Shown piece after piece: positions 1 to 8,112 of a DNA stretch of 64,000 nt (position 1 is the stretch's first letter; each line of letters begins with the position of its first letter). The translations under genes and the position numbers were made by a program. This DNA comes from Microbacterium hydrocarbonoxydans. GTDB taxonomy: Bacteria; Actinomycetota; Actinomycetes; Actinomycetales; Microbacteriaceae. The stretch covers positions 774,704-838,703 of the forward strand of contig NZ_JAMBOY010000002.1 in NCBI RefSeq assembly GCF_023715885.1. Direction: 5' to 3'. The notes beneath the pieces were generated by a model, which was not told where the DNA came from, searched no databases, and saw nothing but the letters and a program-made list of their open reading frames with translations.

Positions 1-1191
1 GTGATCCAGTTCGACGGTGCCCCGGTGCCCGACGTGACCATCTCGGTCGAGGGCGGCGGCTTCGACGCCGAAACCGTGACGAACGCCGAGGGCGCCTGGC
101 GCCTGTACGTGCCCGAGAAGGACACGTACACCATCACCGTCGACGAGGACACTCTCCCCGACGGCGTGATCGTCGACGCGGGTCAGCTTCCCGAGGGCAT
201 CCAGCCCATCCAGGGCACCACCGCCTCCTTCGAGGCCGAGTTCGGTCTGACGGGTTCGAAGATCCTCAACCTGTTCCTCGGCGAGGGCGAACGAGTCACC
301 ACGTCGTTCGTCGACCAGCTCGTGGAGCGCCTCATCAACGGGCTCAACTTCGGCTTGCTGCTGGCGCTGGCGGCGATCGGGGTCTCCCTGATCTTCGGCA
401 CGACGGGGCTCACCAATTTCGCACACGCGGAGATGGTCACGTTCGGAGCGGTCGTCGCCGTCATATTCGGGTCCTTCCTCCAGGTGCCGATGTGGCTGAC
501 CATCCCGATCGTGCTGATCCTCGGCGCCGTGTTCGGCTGGGGCCTCGACGCCGGCCTGTGGCGGCCACTGCGGCGCAAGGGGCTCGGCATGGTCCCGCTC
601 ATGATCGTCAGCATCGGGCTGTCGCTGCTCGTCCGCTATCTGTTCCAGTTCTTCCTCGGCGGCTCGACCTTCCAGCTGCCCGGGGCGGACTCCCCCAACA
701 TCCAGATCTGGGGACCCATCAAGCTCTCGGTCGTCGACATGATGTCGATGGGCATCAGCATCGTCGTGATCGTGGCCGTCGCCTTCTGGCTGCTTCGCAC
801 GCGGGTCGGCAAGGCGACCCGTGCCATCTCCGACAATCCCGGGTTGGCAGCCGCATCGGGCATCAACGTCGACCGGGTCATCCGAACGGTGTGGATCCTC
901 TCCGCCTCGCTCGCGGGACTCGCCGGCGTGCTGTGGGGCTACTTCCGCCCCGGCGTCAAGTGGGACATGGGCGTGCACATCCTGCTGCTCATGTTCGCCG
1001 CCGTGACGCTCGGCGGGCTCGGGACCGCGTTCGGCGCGCTCGTGGGTGCCCTCATCGTCGGCATCCTCGTCGAGGTCTCGACGCTCTGGCTGCCCTCGGA
1101 CCTGAAGTACGTCGGCGCACTCGTCGTACTCATCCTCATCCTGTTGGTGCGGCCCCAGGGAATCCTGGGCCGACGAGAGAGAATCGGTTAG
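1..1191 (+). CDS. livH: Branched-chain amino acid ABC transporter permease LivH (5' end outside window)
   Basis: Inner-membrane permease of a high-affinity branched-chain amino acid importer. The membrane part starts near residue 110 and has the LivH family look, including the stretch around FGTTGLTNFAHAEM (about residues 131-144) and a C-terminal VRPQGILGRR. The first 80 or so residues are a polar, beta-rich domain like the carboxypeptidase regulatory (Ig-like) fold, which ordinary LivH lacks. The reading frame is open at base 1 and the first GTG fits an internal valine, so I regard the gene as truncated by the window edge, probably with an export signal upstream. It is followed by livM after 9 bases and heads the livHMGF operon. 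Confidence 0.88.
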   Translation: MIQFDGAPVPDVTISVEGGGFDAETVTNAEGAWRLYVPEKDTYTITVDEDTLPDGVIVDAGQLPEGIQPIQGTTASFEAEFGLTGSKILNLFLGEGERVTTSFVDQLVERLINGLNFGLLLALAAIGVSLIFGTTGLTNFAHAEMVTFGAVVAVIFGSFLQVPMWLTIPIVLILGAVFGWGLDAGLWRPLRRKGLGMVPLMIVSIGLSLLVRYLFQFFLGGSTFQLPGADSPNIQIWGPIKLSVVDMMSMGISIVVIVAVAFWLLRTRVGKATRAISDNPGLAAASGINVDRVIRTVWILSASLAGLAGVLWGYFRPGVKWDMGVHILLLMFAAVTLGGLGTAFGALVGALIVGILVEVSTLWLPSDLKYVGALVVLILILLVRPQGILGRRERIG

Positions 1192-1200
1192 GAGCCGCAC

Positions 1201-2178
1201 ATGGATTGGGGCGGAATCCTCAACAACACCGCGGGCTGGCTGTTCAGCCCGACGACCATCGCCTACGCGCTGGCGGCGACCGGACTCGCCGTACACTTCG
1301 GCTACGCCGGCCTGCTGAACTTCGGCATGGCGGGCTTCATGGCCATCGGCGCCTACAGCTACGCGATCTCGATCCTGTCGTTCGGGCTGCCGTGGTGGCT
1401 CGGAATCATCATCGGGATGATCGGCGCGGCCGTCTTCGCCGTCATCCTCGGCATCCCGACGCTGCGACTGCGCGCCGACTACCTCGCGATAGTCACGATC
1501 GCCGCGGCGGAGATCGTACGTCTCCTCTTCACGACGACCGTCTTCGACGAGTACACCAACTCGGCCGACGGACTCGGCGGCTACCACGCGGGCTTCCGCG
1601 CGGCGAACCCGTTCCCCGAAGGGACCTACGGCTTCGGCCCGTGGACGTACTCGGCCGACGATCTGTGGGTGCGCGTGTTCGGCCTCTTCCTGCTCGCGGT
1701 CGCGATCTTCATGGTCTGGGCTCTGATGCGCAGCCCGTGGGGACGCGTGCTCAAGGGAATCCGCGAGGACGAGGATGCCGTGCGATCGCTGGGCAAGAAC
1801 GTGTTCAGCTACAAGATGCAGGCGCTCGTGATCGGCGGCATCTTCGGCGCGCTGGGCGGAGTCGTGTTCGCGCTTCCCAGCGCCGTGGTGCCCGCGACCT
1901 ACACCACCAGCCTCACCTTCTTCATCTGGACCATCCTGCTGCTCGGCGGTGCCGCCACCGTCTTCGGTCCGGTTCTGGGCGCTGTCATCTTCTGGGTGAT
2001 CATGGCGTTCCTCGACGGCGTTCTGCCGGCACTCGCCGCCCAGGGAATCCTGCCGATCTCGTCGATCCAGGCGGGGACGCTCCGGTTCGTTCTCGTGGGC
2101 CTCGCCCTCATGCTGCTGGTGATCTTCCGCCCGCAGGGAATCCTCGGAAACAAGAGGGAGCTGACCTTTGTCAAGTAA
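1201..2178 (+). CDS. livM: Branched-chain amino acid ABC transporter permease LivM
   Basis: Second membrane subunit of the importer, 325 residues, within the family range. Hydrophobic segments alternate with short loops; the early motif HFGYAGLLNFGMAGFMAIGAY (second half around residues 42-52) and the C-terminal FRPQGILGNKR are typical of LivM. It starts with ATG 9 bases after livH. Its end overlaps the TTG start of livG by 11 bases, which indicates translational coupling. It should pair with LivH to form the channel powered by LivG and LivF. Confidence 0.92.
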   Translation: MDWGGILNNTAGWLFSPTTIAYALAATGLAVHFGYAGLLNFGMAGFMAIGAYSYAISILSFGLPWWLGIIIGMIGAAVFAVILGIPTLRLRADYLAIVTIAAAEIVRLLFTTTVFDEYTNSADGLGGYHAGFRAANPFPEGTYGFGPWTYSADDLWVRVFGLFLLAVAIFMVWALMRSPWGRVLKGIREDEDAVRSLGKNVFSYKMQALVIGGIFGALGGVVFALPSAVVPATYTTSLTFFIWTILLLGGAATVFGPVLGAVIFWVIMAFLDGVLPALAAQGILPISSIQAGTLRFVLVGLALMLLVIFRPQGILGNKRELTFVK

Positions 2179-3154
2179 CGCCTCCGACGACGTCTCCACG
2201 GGAGCGGTCCGTCGCGCCAAGACCACAGGCCTCGCCACGGGTCCGGCCGCTCCCGGCGTGCCCAAGGTCGACCCCATCCTCGTCGCCGATCACGTGACCC
2301 GGCGCTTCGGCGGTCTCACGGCTGTCGACGTCGAGCACCTCGAGATCCCGCGCGGCGCCATCACGGCCCTGATCGGCCCCAACGGCGCGGGCAAGACCAC
2401 GCTGTTCAATCTGCTGTGCGGCTTCGACAAGCCCAACGACGGCAGCTGGGCGTTCGACGGCCGAGACCTGAGCGGTGTGCCCTCGTTCAAGGTCGCTCGC
2501 ATGGGACAGGTGCGCACGTTCCAGCTGACCAAGTCGCTGTCGCTGCTCACCGTGCTCGAGAACATGAAGCTCGGTGCCCCGCGCCAGCGCGGAGAGCGCT
2601 TCTGGTCGAGCCTGATCCCAGCCCTCTGGCGTCGCCAGGAGAGCGAGATCGAGGAGAAGGCGAAGGGGTTGCTCGCCCGTTTCAAGCTCGATGCCAAGCA
2701 GGAGGACTATGCGGCGTCGCTGTCGGGCGGTCAGCGCAAGCTGCTCGAGATGGCGCGCGCTCTGATGAACGACCCGACGCTGGTCATGCTCGATGAGCCC
2801 ATGGCAGGCGTGAACCCCGCGCTCACCCAGTCGCTCCTCGACCACATCCTCGATCTGAAGGACCTCGGGATGACCGTGCTGTTCGTCGAGCACGACATGC
2901 ACATGGTGCGCCACATCGCCGACTGGGTCGTGGTGATGGCCGAAGGTCGCGTCGTCGCCGAGGGTCCGCCGGACGAGGTGATGCAGGACCAAGCGGTGAT
3001 CGACGCCTACCTCGGTGCGCATCAGGACGTCGATCTCGGCGTCGTCACCGGCCGCGTCAGCGGAGAGCTGGGCGCGGAGGGCGAGACGCTCCTCGCCGAG
3101 ATCCAGCAGGAAGAGGCGGTGTCCCTCGGGGATGCCGAGGAGGAGAAGCCGTGA
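2168..3154 (+). CDS. livG: Branched-chain amino acid ABC transporter ATP-binding protein LivG
   Basis: Cytoplasmic ATPase of the importer, 328 residues. Walker A GPNGAGKT is at residues 70-77, the signature LSGGQ at 185-189 and Walker B LVMLDEP at 205-211. The start is TTG at 2168, inside the end of livM; an N-terminal extension of about 35 residues precedes the ABC core, so a later start is possible, though none is better supported. A charged tail of about 40 residues follows the usual end of LivG. The stop overlaps the livF GTG by 4 bases (GTGA). Confidence 0.92.
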   Translation: MSSNASDDVSTGAVRRAKTTGLATGPAAPGVPKVDPILVADHVTRRFGGLTAVDVEHLEIPRGAITALIGPNGAGKTTLFNLLCGFDKPNDGSWAFDGRDLSGVPSFKVARMGQVRTFQLTKSLSLLTVLENMKLGAPRQRGERFWSSLIPALWRRQESEIEEKAKGLLARFKLDAKQEDYAASLSGGQRKLLEMARALMNDPTLVMLDEPMAGVNPALTQSLLDHILDLKDLGMTVLFVEHDMHMVRHIADWVVVMAEGRVVAEGPPDEVMQDQAVIDAYLGAHQDVDLGVVTGRVSGELGAEGETLLAEIQQEEAVSLGDAEEEKP

Positions 3155-3921
3155 GCACCACCGCCAGCGTTCCCGTCGATGAAGCGGCGAAGACCGAGCG
3201 CGTCGTCGTCGAGGTCTCGAACCTCACCGCGGGATACCTTCCCGGCATCAACATCATCAACAACGCCAATCTCGTCGCGCGCAAGGGCGAGCTGATCGGC
3301 ATCATCGGACCGAACGGCGCCGGGAAGTCGACCCTCCTGAAGGCGATCTTCGGCATGGTCAACGTCCGAGACGGCGACATCACGGTCAACGGCGAGAGCA
3401 TCGTCGGACTGAAGTCCGACAAACTCGTCGCTCGCGGCGTCGGTTTCGTCCCGCAGACGAACAACGTCTTCCCCTCGCTCACCATCGAGGAGAACCTTCA
3501 GATGGGGCTCTACCAGAACCCCAAGGCGTTCTCGGAGCGACTTGACTTCGTCACCGGGATCTTCGCCGAGCTGGGAAAGCGGCTCAAGCAGCGCGCCGGC
3601 TCGCTGTCGGGCGGCGAGCGGCAGATGGTGGCGATGGGGCGCGCCCTGATGATGGATCCTGCGGTGCTGCTGCTGGATGAGCCCTCCGCCGGTCTGAGTC
3701 CCGTGCGTCAGGATGACGCGTTCATCCGCGTCTCCGACATCAACAAGGCGGGTGTCACGACGATCATGGTCGAGCAGAACGCTCGCCGCTGCCTCCAGAT
3801 CTGCGACCGCGGCTACGTGCTCGACCAGGGCCACGATGCGCACACGGGCACCGGGCGCGAGTTGCTCTCCGATCCCAAGGTCATCGGTCTGTACCTGGGC
3901 ACCCTCGGACAGGACGCCTGA
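3151..3921 (+). CDS. livF: Branched-chain amino acid ABC transporter ATP-binding protein LivF
   Basis: Second ATPase of the importer, 256 residues. Walker A GPNGAGKS is at residues 53-60; the signature LSGGE and Walker B LLLDEPSAG follow in the second half. The start is GTG, overlapping the livG stop by 4 bases. It is the last gene of the plus-strand operon and is followed 14 bases later by a strong shared terminator, with the binding-protein gene arriving from the other side. Confidence 0.92.
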   Translation: MSTTASVPVDEAAKTERVVVEVSNLTAGYLPGINIINNANLVARKGELIGIIGPNGAGKSTLLKAIFGMVNVRDGDITVNGESIVGLKSDKLVARGVGFVPQTNNVFPSLTIEENLQMGLYQNPKAFSERLDFVTGIFAELGKRLKQRAGSLSGGERQMVAMGRALMMDPAVLLLDEPSAGLSPVRQDDAFIRVSDINKAGVTTIMVEQNARRCLQICDRGYVLDQGHDAHTGTGRELLSDPKVIGLYLGTLGQDA

Positions 3922-3935
3922 CACCTATCGCCTCA

Positions 3936-3986
3936 CACGAAAAGATCCCGGCCCCGAGAGATTCTCGGGGCCGGGATCTTTTCGTG
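3936..3986. terminator. Bidirectional terminator between livF and the binding-protein gene
   Basis: A perfect inverted repeat has 24-base arms (3936-3959 and 3963-3986) around a 3-base loop. The arm ends contain AAAA/TTTT, so a U-run follows the GC stem in either direction. It lies between two convergent genes and can serve both. Confidence 0.92.
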
Positions 3987-3995
3987 TCGCGCGTG

Positions 3996-5258
3996 TCAGT
4001 CGAGACGCGTGTGCGTGTTGTCCGCGCCGTACTGGAACACGCCGATGGTCGCCTCGGTCGGGTCTCCGGCCTCGTCGAAGGCGATTCCGCCGGAGTATCC
4101 GTCGTAATCGATCGCCTTGCCGTCGAGGATGAGGTCGGCGCAGTCCGCGAACGACTCGCACTTCTCACCGTCGCCTGTGCCGCCCGATACCTCTTGCAGC
4201 TTGCCGGCGATGTCGGCCGGTTCGCTCGAGTTGGCCGCGAGGGAGGCGAGCGCAAGCAGCACCGTGGCGTCGTAGGACTCTGCCGCGTAGTTGAAGTCGA
4301 CCAGTTCGCTGCCGTCGCCCTGGCTCAGCCACTGCTCCTTCAGACGATCCTGGAAGTCGTCTGCGAGCACCGGGCCGGGCTGCGTGCCCTTGGACCCCTC
4401 GATCGAGACCGGCATGTCGGCGCCCCACTGCGACGTGTTGCCGTCGACGAAATAGAACTTCGAGCCGTCGAAGCCGCTGTTCACGAACGAGGGGACGATG
4501 GTCGACGTCTCCTCGAAGCCGATCACCGCGATCGCGTCGGGGTTCTGGGCCATGATCGACGAGACCTGCGCACTGAAGTTCGTGTCACCGGCGTTGTAGG
4601 GCTCGCTGGCCACCACTTCACCACCCGAACCCGTGAACGTCTCGTTGACGACGCCCTCGAGGCCGGTGCCGTACGCGTCGTTGAGATAGATGATGCCCAA
4701 CGTGGCGTTGCCGTCTTCGGCGATGAGGTTGCCGAGGACCTCGCCCTGGAGCAGGTCGCTGGGCGCGGTACGCCAATAGAGGTTGTCATCGTCCCATGTG
4801 GTGAAGTCGGGAGAGGTGTTCGCGGGAGAGAACGTGATGACTCCCGCGCTCACGGCCTGGTCGAGGAACAGCTTCGTCACCCCGGAGGACGCAGCGCCGA
4901 TGAGAGCCTGCACATCGCCGCCCAGCAGGCGGGGAACGGTGGTCTCATAGGCCTTGTTGTCCGGGTCGCCCGAGTCGCCGTACTCGACCTCGACGGTGAT
5001 GCCCTTGGCCGCCTCGTTGATCTCGGCCGTCGCGAGTCCGACACCCGCCTCCTCGGGCGGGCCGAGGTAGCTCAGCGCTCCGGTCTGCGGGAGGACCGTG
5101 CCGATGTTGAGGGTGAGATCCTCACGGTCTACCGGCGGGGCGGACGACTCGCTGGGGGTCGTGCCCCCCGAGCATCCGGCCAGGATGAGTGCGCTCGCGC
5201 CGACTGCGGCGATCGAGCCGTAGACCTTCCGCGCGCGCGAGCTAGAGAAGACGCTCAT
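3996..5258 (-). CDS. livK: Branched-chain amino acid ABC transporter substrate-binding lipoprotein
   Basis: Periplasmic-type binding protein, tethered as a lipoprotein, 420 residues. The N-terminus has a short basic region, a hydrophobic stretch and the lipobox LAGC with the lipidated cysteine at residue 29. The body matches the Leu/Ile/Val-binding (type 1 periplasmic) fold, for example LNIGTVLPQTGALSYLGPPE near the start of the mature part. I chose the ATG at 5258 because an AAGGAG sits just upstream; the frame stays open to 5318 but that would put extra residues before the signal. It converges on livHMGF and presumably feeds that permease. Confidence 0.9.
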   Translation of the reverse strand: MSVFSSSRARKVYGSIAAVGASALILAGCSGGTTPSESSAPPVDREDLTLNIGTVLPQTGALSYLGPPEEAGVGLATAEINEAAKGITVEVEYGDSGDPDNKAYETTVPRLLGGDVQALIGAASSGVTKLFLDQAVSAGVITFSPANTSPDFTTWDDDNLYWRTAPSDLLQGEVLGNLIAEDGNATLGIIYLNDAYGTGLEGVVNETFTGSGGEVVASEPYNAGDTNFSAQVSSIMAQNPDAIAVIGFEETSTIVPSFVNSGFDGSKFYFVDGNTSQWGADMPVSIEGSKGTQPGPVLADDFQDRLKEQWLSQGDGSELVDFNYAAESYDATVLLALASLAANSSEPADIAGKLQEVSGGTGDGEKCESFADCADLILDGKAIDYDGYSGGIAFDEAGDPTEATIGVFQYGADNTHTRLD

Positions 5259-5355
5259 ACTGCTCCTTGTTGTTTCTGTTGGTCCGGCACGACTCGGGCG
5301 CTTACCGGTTCCCCCCAAAGTAGCCTCGACATGAGCACGTGAATGTTGCGATGTG

Positions 5356-6309
5356 TTAACGGTGTGAAACAGTCCGATCTCGGGTGGATAACGGCCCTCG
5401 AGAACGCCGGTACGCCAGCACCAAATCGGCGATGAACACCCCGATCGCCACCCAGACGATGACGAAGCCGGCCCATCGCTCCGGTGGCATCGGCTCCCGG
5501 AGGACGAGCACTCCGATGAGGAACTGCATGATCGGTGCGATGAACTGCAGCATGCCGACCACAGCGAGGTTCACCCGGCGGGTGCCCGCGGCGAAGAGCA
5601 GCAGGGGAACGGCGGTCACCACCCCCGCCAGGCCGAGGAGCAGCGCGTGGGGCCAGCCATGGGCGCCCAGCGTGATGCCGGGCGGAGTCACAGCCACGAT
5701 GATCAGCTGCACCGCCGCGATGGGCACCAACCAGAATGACTCCAGTGTCAGCCCGCTCACGGCGTCGACCGCCGGACCGATCTGCTTCTTGATCAACCCG
5801 TAGATGCCGAACGAGGCGGCCAGCGTCAAAGCGATCCAGGGGAATGCACGGTATGCGACCACGATGACCACGACCGCCAGCGTCGCGATGCCGACGGCTG
5901 CCCATTGCAGAGGGCGTATGCGCTCCTTCAGCACGACGACGCCCAAGATGATCGTCGCGATCGGATTGATGAAGTAGCCCAGGCTGGTCTCCACGACGTG
6001 GCCCGACAGTGTGCCGATCAGGAACACCTGCCAGTTGACGTAGATGAGCAATCCCGCCAGGGCGGTCCATCCGAGGAGTCGGGGCTGGCGCACGATGGCG
6101 AAGAGCGTCGTCCAGCCGCGGGTCACGGTGAGCAGCAGCGAACAGAAGACCAGGGACAGCACGACGCGCCACGCCACGACCTCCCAGGGGCCGGTGGGAG
6201 CCAACAGCACGAAGTACAGCGGGAGGAACCCCCACAGCAGGTACGCGCCGCCTGCGTACGCGACCCCCGCGGTCTGTGCGGAAGGGTGTGCGGCGGTCGT
6301 CGAGGTCAC
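5356..6309 (-). CDS. rarD: RarD/EamA-family drug/metabolite transporter
   Basis: Membrane transporter of the EamA (DMT) superfamily, 317 residues with about ten hydrophobic segments in two repeats. The opening AGGAYLLWGFLPLYF and the later pattern SLGYFINPI are typical of the RarD branch. Substrate is not known; RarD was named for chloramphenicol sensitivity, but this should not be read as a resistance claim here. Start is GTG. It stands alone, downstream of the binding-protein gene's promoter region and facing away from groES. Confidence 0.88.
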   Translation of the reverse strand: MTSTTAAHPSAQTAGVAYAGGAYLLWGFLPLYFVLLAPTGPWEVVAWRVVLSLVFCSLLLTVTRGWTTLFAIVRQPRLLGWTALAGLLIYVNWQVFLIGTLSGHVVETSLGYFINPIATIILGVVVLKERIRPLQWAAVGIATLAVVVIVVAYRAFPWIALTLAASFGIYGLIKKQIGPAVDAVSGLTLESFWLVPIAAVQLIIVAVTPPGITLGAHGWPHALLLGLAGVVTAVPLLLFAAGTRRVNLAVVGMLQFIAPIMQFLIGVLVLREPMPPERWAGFVIVWVAIGVFIADLVLAYRRSRGPLSTRDRTVSHR

Positions 6310-6403
6310 CGCACAACCCTAGTCCCGGCCGAGCGGGCCACCTGCTCGTCACTCGGCCGCCTCACGAGAATGGCAGGATTCGAATGCGCGATGGCCGGAT
6401 GCA

Positions 6404-6437
6404 GAAAGGGTCCGGATGCATGCATCCGGACCCTTTC
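6404..6437 (-). terminator. Terminator after groES
   Basis: A perfect 34-base palindrome (17-base arms, GC core GGGTCCGGATGCA) lies 14 bases after the groES stop. On the minus strand the stem is followed by a C/T-rich stretch. Its position directly after the single gene argues that groES is transcribed alone. Confidence 0.8.
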
Positions 6438-6450
6438 GAGAGACGCTGTC

Positions 6451-6747
6451 TCAGCGGACGACGACCGCCAGGACGTCGCGAGCCGACAGGACGAGGAACT
6501 CGTCTGCGCCGAACTTCACCTCGGTGCCGCCGTACTTGCTGTAGAGCACGCGGTCGCCGACGGCGACGTCGAGCGGAACGCGGTTGCCGTTGTCGTCGAT
6601 GCGACCGGGGCCGACCGCCACGACCTCGCCCTCCTGGGGCTTCTCCTTGGCGGTGTCGGGGATGACCAGGCCACTCGCGGTGGTCTGCTCGGCCTCGACC
6701 TGCTTGATGACGATGCGGTCCTCGAGCGGCTTGATGGAAACCGACAC
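6451..6747 (-). CDS. groES: Co-chaperonin GroES
   Basis: The 10-kDa lid of the GroEL chaperonin, 98 residues, which is the standard length. The start [12 protein letters not shown], the mobile-loop region [19 protein letters not shown] and the later [12 protein letters not shown] are diagnostic. Start is GTG with GAAGAGG upstream. Expression is under two CIRCE operators (see 6788-6861), so HrcA repression and heat induction are expected. groEL does not follow; a terminator does. Confidence 0.96.
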   Translation of the reverse strand: MSVSIKPLEDRIVIKQVEAEQTTASGLVIPDTAKEKPQEGEVVAVGPGRIDDNGNRVPLDVAVGDRVLYSKYGGTEVKFGADEFLVLSARDVLAVVVR

Positions 6748-6787
6748 GGTCTACCTCTTCTTTCTTGACGCTGACACGAAAGACTTG

Positions 6788-6814
6788 TTCGCACTCTCAA
6801 CCCGAGAGTGCTAA
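6788..6814 (-). promoter_or_regulatory. CIRCE operator 1 (HrcA site) of groES
   Basis: The inverted repeat reads TTCGCACTC-N9-GAGTGCTAA, one mismatch from the CIRCE consensus TTAGCACTC-N9-GAGTGCTAA. It lies just downstream of the predicted -10 box, so HrcA bound here would block transcription of groES. Confidence 0.92.
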
Positions 6815-6819
6815 CTGCA

Positions 6820-6849
6820 AGTGTAGGCGGTCGGCTGGCACTCATGCAA
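6820..6849 (-). promoter_or_regulatory. Predicted groES promoter
   Basis: On the minus strand TTGCAT (6844-6849) and TACACT (6820-6825) are separated by 18 bases, a fair match to a housekeeping promoter. The -35 lies within the spacer of the upstream CIRCE and the -10 just before the downstream one. Confidence 0.6.
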
Positions 6850-6861
6850 TGCGAGTGCCAA
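6835..6861 (-). promoter_or_regulatory. CIRCE operator 2 (HrcA site) of groES
   Basis: A second CIRCE-like repeat reads CTGGCACTC-N9-GAGTGCCAA, with intact GCACTC/GAGTGC cores. It covers the -35 region. Two CIRCE copies before a groES operon are known from several actinobacteria. Confidence 0.85.
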
Positions 6862-6905
6862 CGGAGGCGCACTGCTCCTCGAGATCCGCCGCCTAAGCTG
6901 AGGGC

Positions 6906-8111
6906 GTGGAGATGTCGGAGTTGCGCGCACTGCTCACCCCGGAAGGGCTCGGGCTCCTCGACGATCTCGGCCCCGTCGACCAGTTGGCCGACGTCGCGCG
7001 GACGGTCTCGCGCCTGCGCGCGGCCGGGCACTCCCCTGACCTCGTCTCCGCCGTGGTCGGTCAGGCGCGGCTGCGCGCCAGAGCGCACGCCAAGTTCGGC
7101 GAGTTCGCCGAACGGATGCTGTTCACACGCGCAGGACTGGAGCAGGCGACTCGTCTCGGCGTCGCCGCGCGGCATGCCCAGCGTGTGCGCCGCGCGGGGA
7201 TGACGTCCGTCGCCGACCTCGGTTGCGGGATCGGCGGCGACGCGCTCGCGTTCGCCGGCGCGGGCCTGGACGTCCACGCCGTCGACGCCGACGAGGTCAC
7301 GGCCGCGATCGCCGCCTACAACCTCGCCCCCTTCGGCGACTCCGCGCACGTGGAGCACGGAACGGCGGAGGCCAACCTGCCCGCGACAGCCGACGGATTC
7401 GCCGTCTGGATGGATCCGGCTCGGCGCACCTCCGGTCACAGCGAGACCAGAAGGCTGACCGCCGACGACTACTCCCCCTCGCTCGACTGGGCTTTCGCGG
7501 TCGCGGCGGAGCGCCCGACCGGCATCAAGCTCGGACCCGGGCATGACCGCGACGCGCTGCCCGCCGACGCGGAGGCGCAGTGGGTCAGCGCCGACGGCAG
7601 TGTCGTGGAGCTCGTGCTCTGGACCGGCGCTCTCGCCCGCGAGGGCGTGCGTCGTGCGGCCCTGGTCATCCGCGGCGAGCGCTCCCATGAGCTGACCGCC
7701 GGGGCGGATGCCGAGGATGCCCCCGAGCGCGAGCTCGGCGCATTCCTGCACGAGCCCGACGGCGCCGTGATCCGCGCTCGACTGATCGGCGACGTCGCCC
7801 GGAGCCTGGAAGCCGGAATGCTCGACCAGCGCATCGCGTACCTCACCTCGGACGCCGCCCTGACCAGCCCGTTCGTCCAGTCGTTCCGGGTGCGCGAGAC
7901 CATGCCGGCGAATGCGAAGGCGATCAACGCCGTGCTCCGTGCCCAGGGCATCGGCACCGTCGAGATCAAGAAGCGCGGGATGGACGTCGACCCAGCCGCC
8001 TTCCGGAAGAAGCTCGCGCTGCGCGGAGATGCCTCCGCCACGCTCATCCTCACCCGCGTCGGAGATCAGCGCCGCGCGATCCTCGCCGACCGCGTACCCG
8101 CTACGGTGTAG
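6906..8111 (+). CDS. Class I SAM-dependent methyltransferase with C-terminal THUMP-like region
   Basis: 401 residues. A helical N-terminal part precedes a SAM-binding Rossmann motif VADLGCGIGGDALAFAGAGLDVHAVDAD (core DLGCGIGGD about residues 104-112), then WMDPARR where a catalytic NPPY-like motif would sit. The C-terminal part (IKKRGMDVDPAAFRKKL) resembles the THUMP-like domain of actinobacterial methyltransferases. RNA is the likely substrate, but the exact target is unknown. GTG at 6906 gives the longest form; ATG at 6912 is an alternative. It is divergent from groES. Confidence 0.75.
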   Translation: MEMSELRALLTPEGLGLLDDLGPVDQLADVARTVSRLRAAGHSPDLVSAVVGQARLRARAHAKFGEFAERMLFTRAGLEQATRLGVAARHAQRVRRAGMTSVADLGCGIGGDALAFAGAGLDVHAVDADEVTAAIAAYNLAPFGDSAHVEHGTAEANLPATADGFAVWMDPARRTSGHSETRRLTADDYSPSLDWAFAVAAERPTGIKLGPGHDRDALPADAEAQWVSADGSVVELVLWTGALAREGVRRAALVIRGERSHELTAGADAEDAPERELGAFLHEPDGAVIRARLIGDVARSLEAGMLDQRIAYLTSDAALTSPFVQSFRVRETMPANAKAINAVLRAQGIGTVEIKKRGMDVDPAAFRKKLALRGDASATLILTRVGDQRRAILADRVPATV

Positions 8112-8112
8112 C

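Noticed and set aside
3984..5342. A 452-codon plus-strand frame opposite the binding-protein gene
   Set aside because: Shadow frame; the lipoprotein on the minus strand has a full signal, lipobox and ribosome site.
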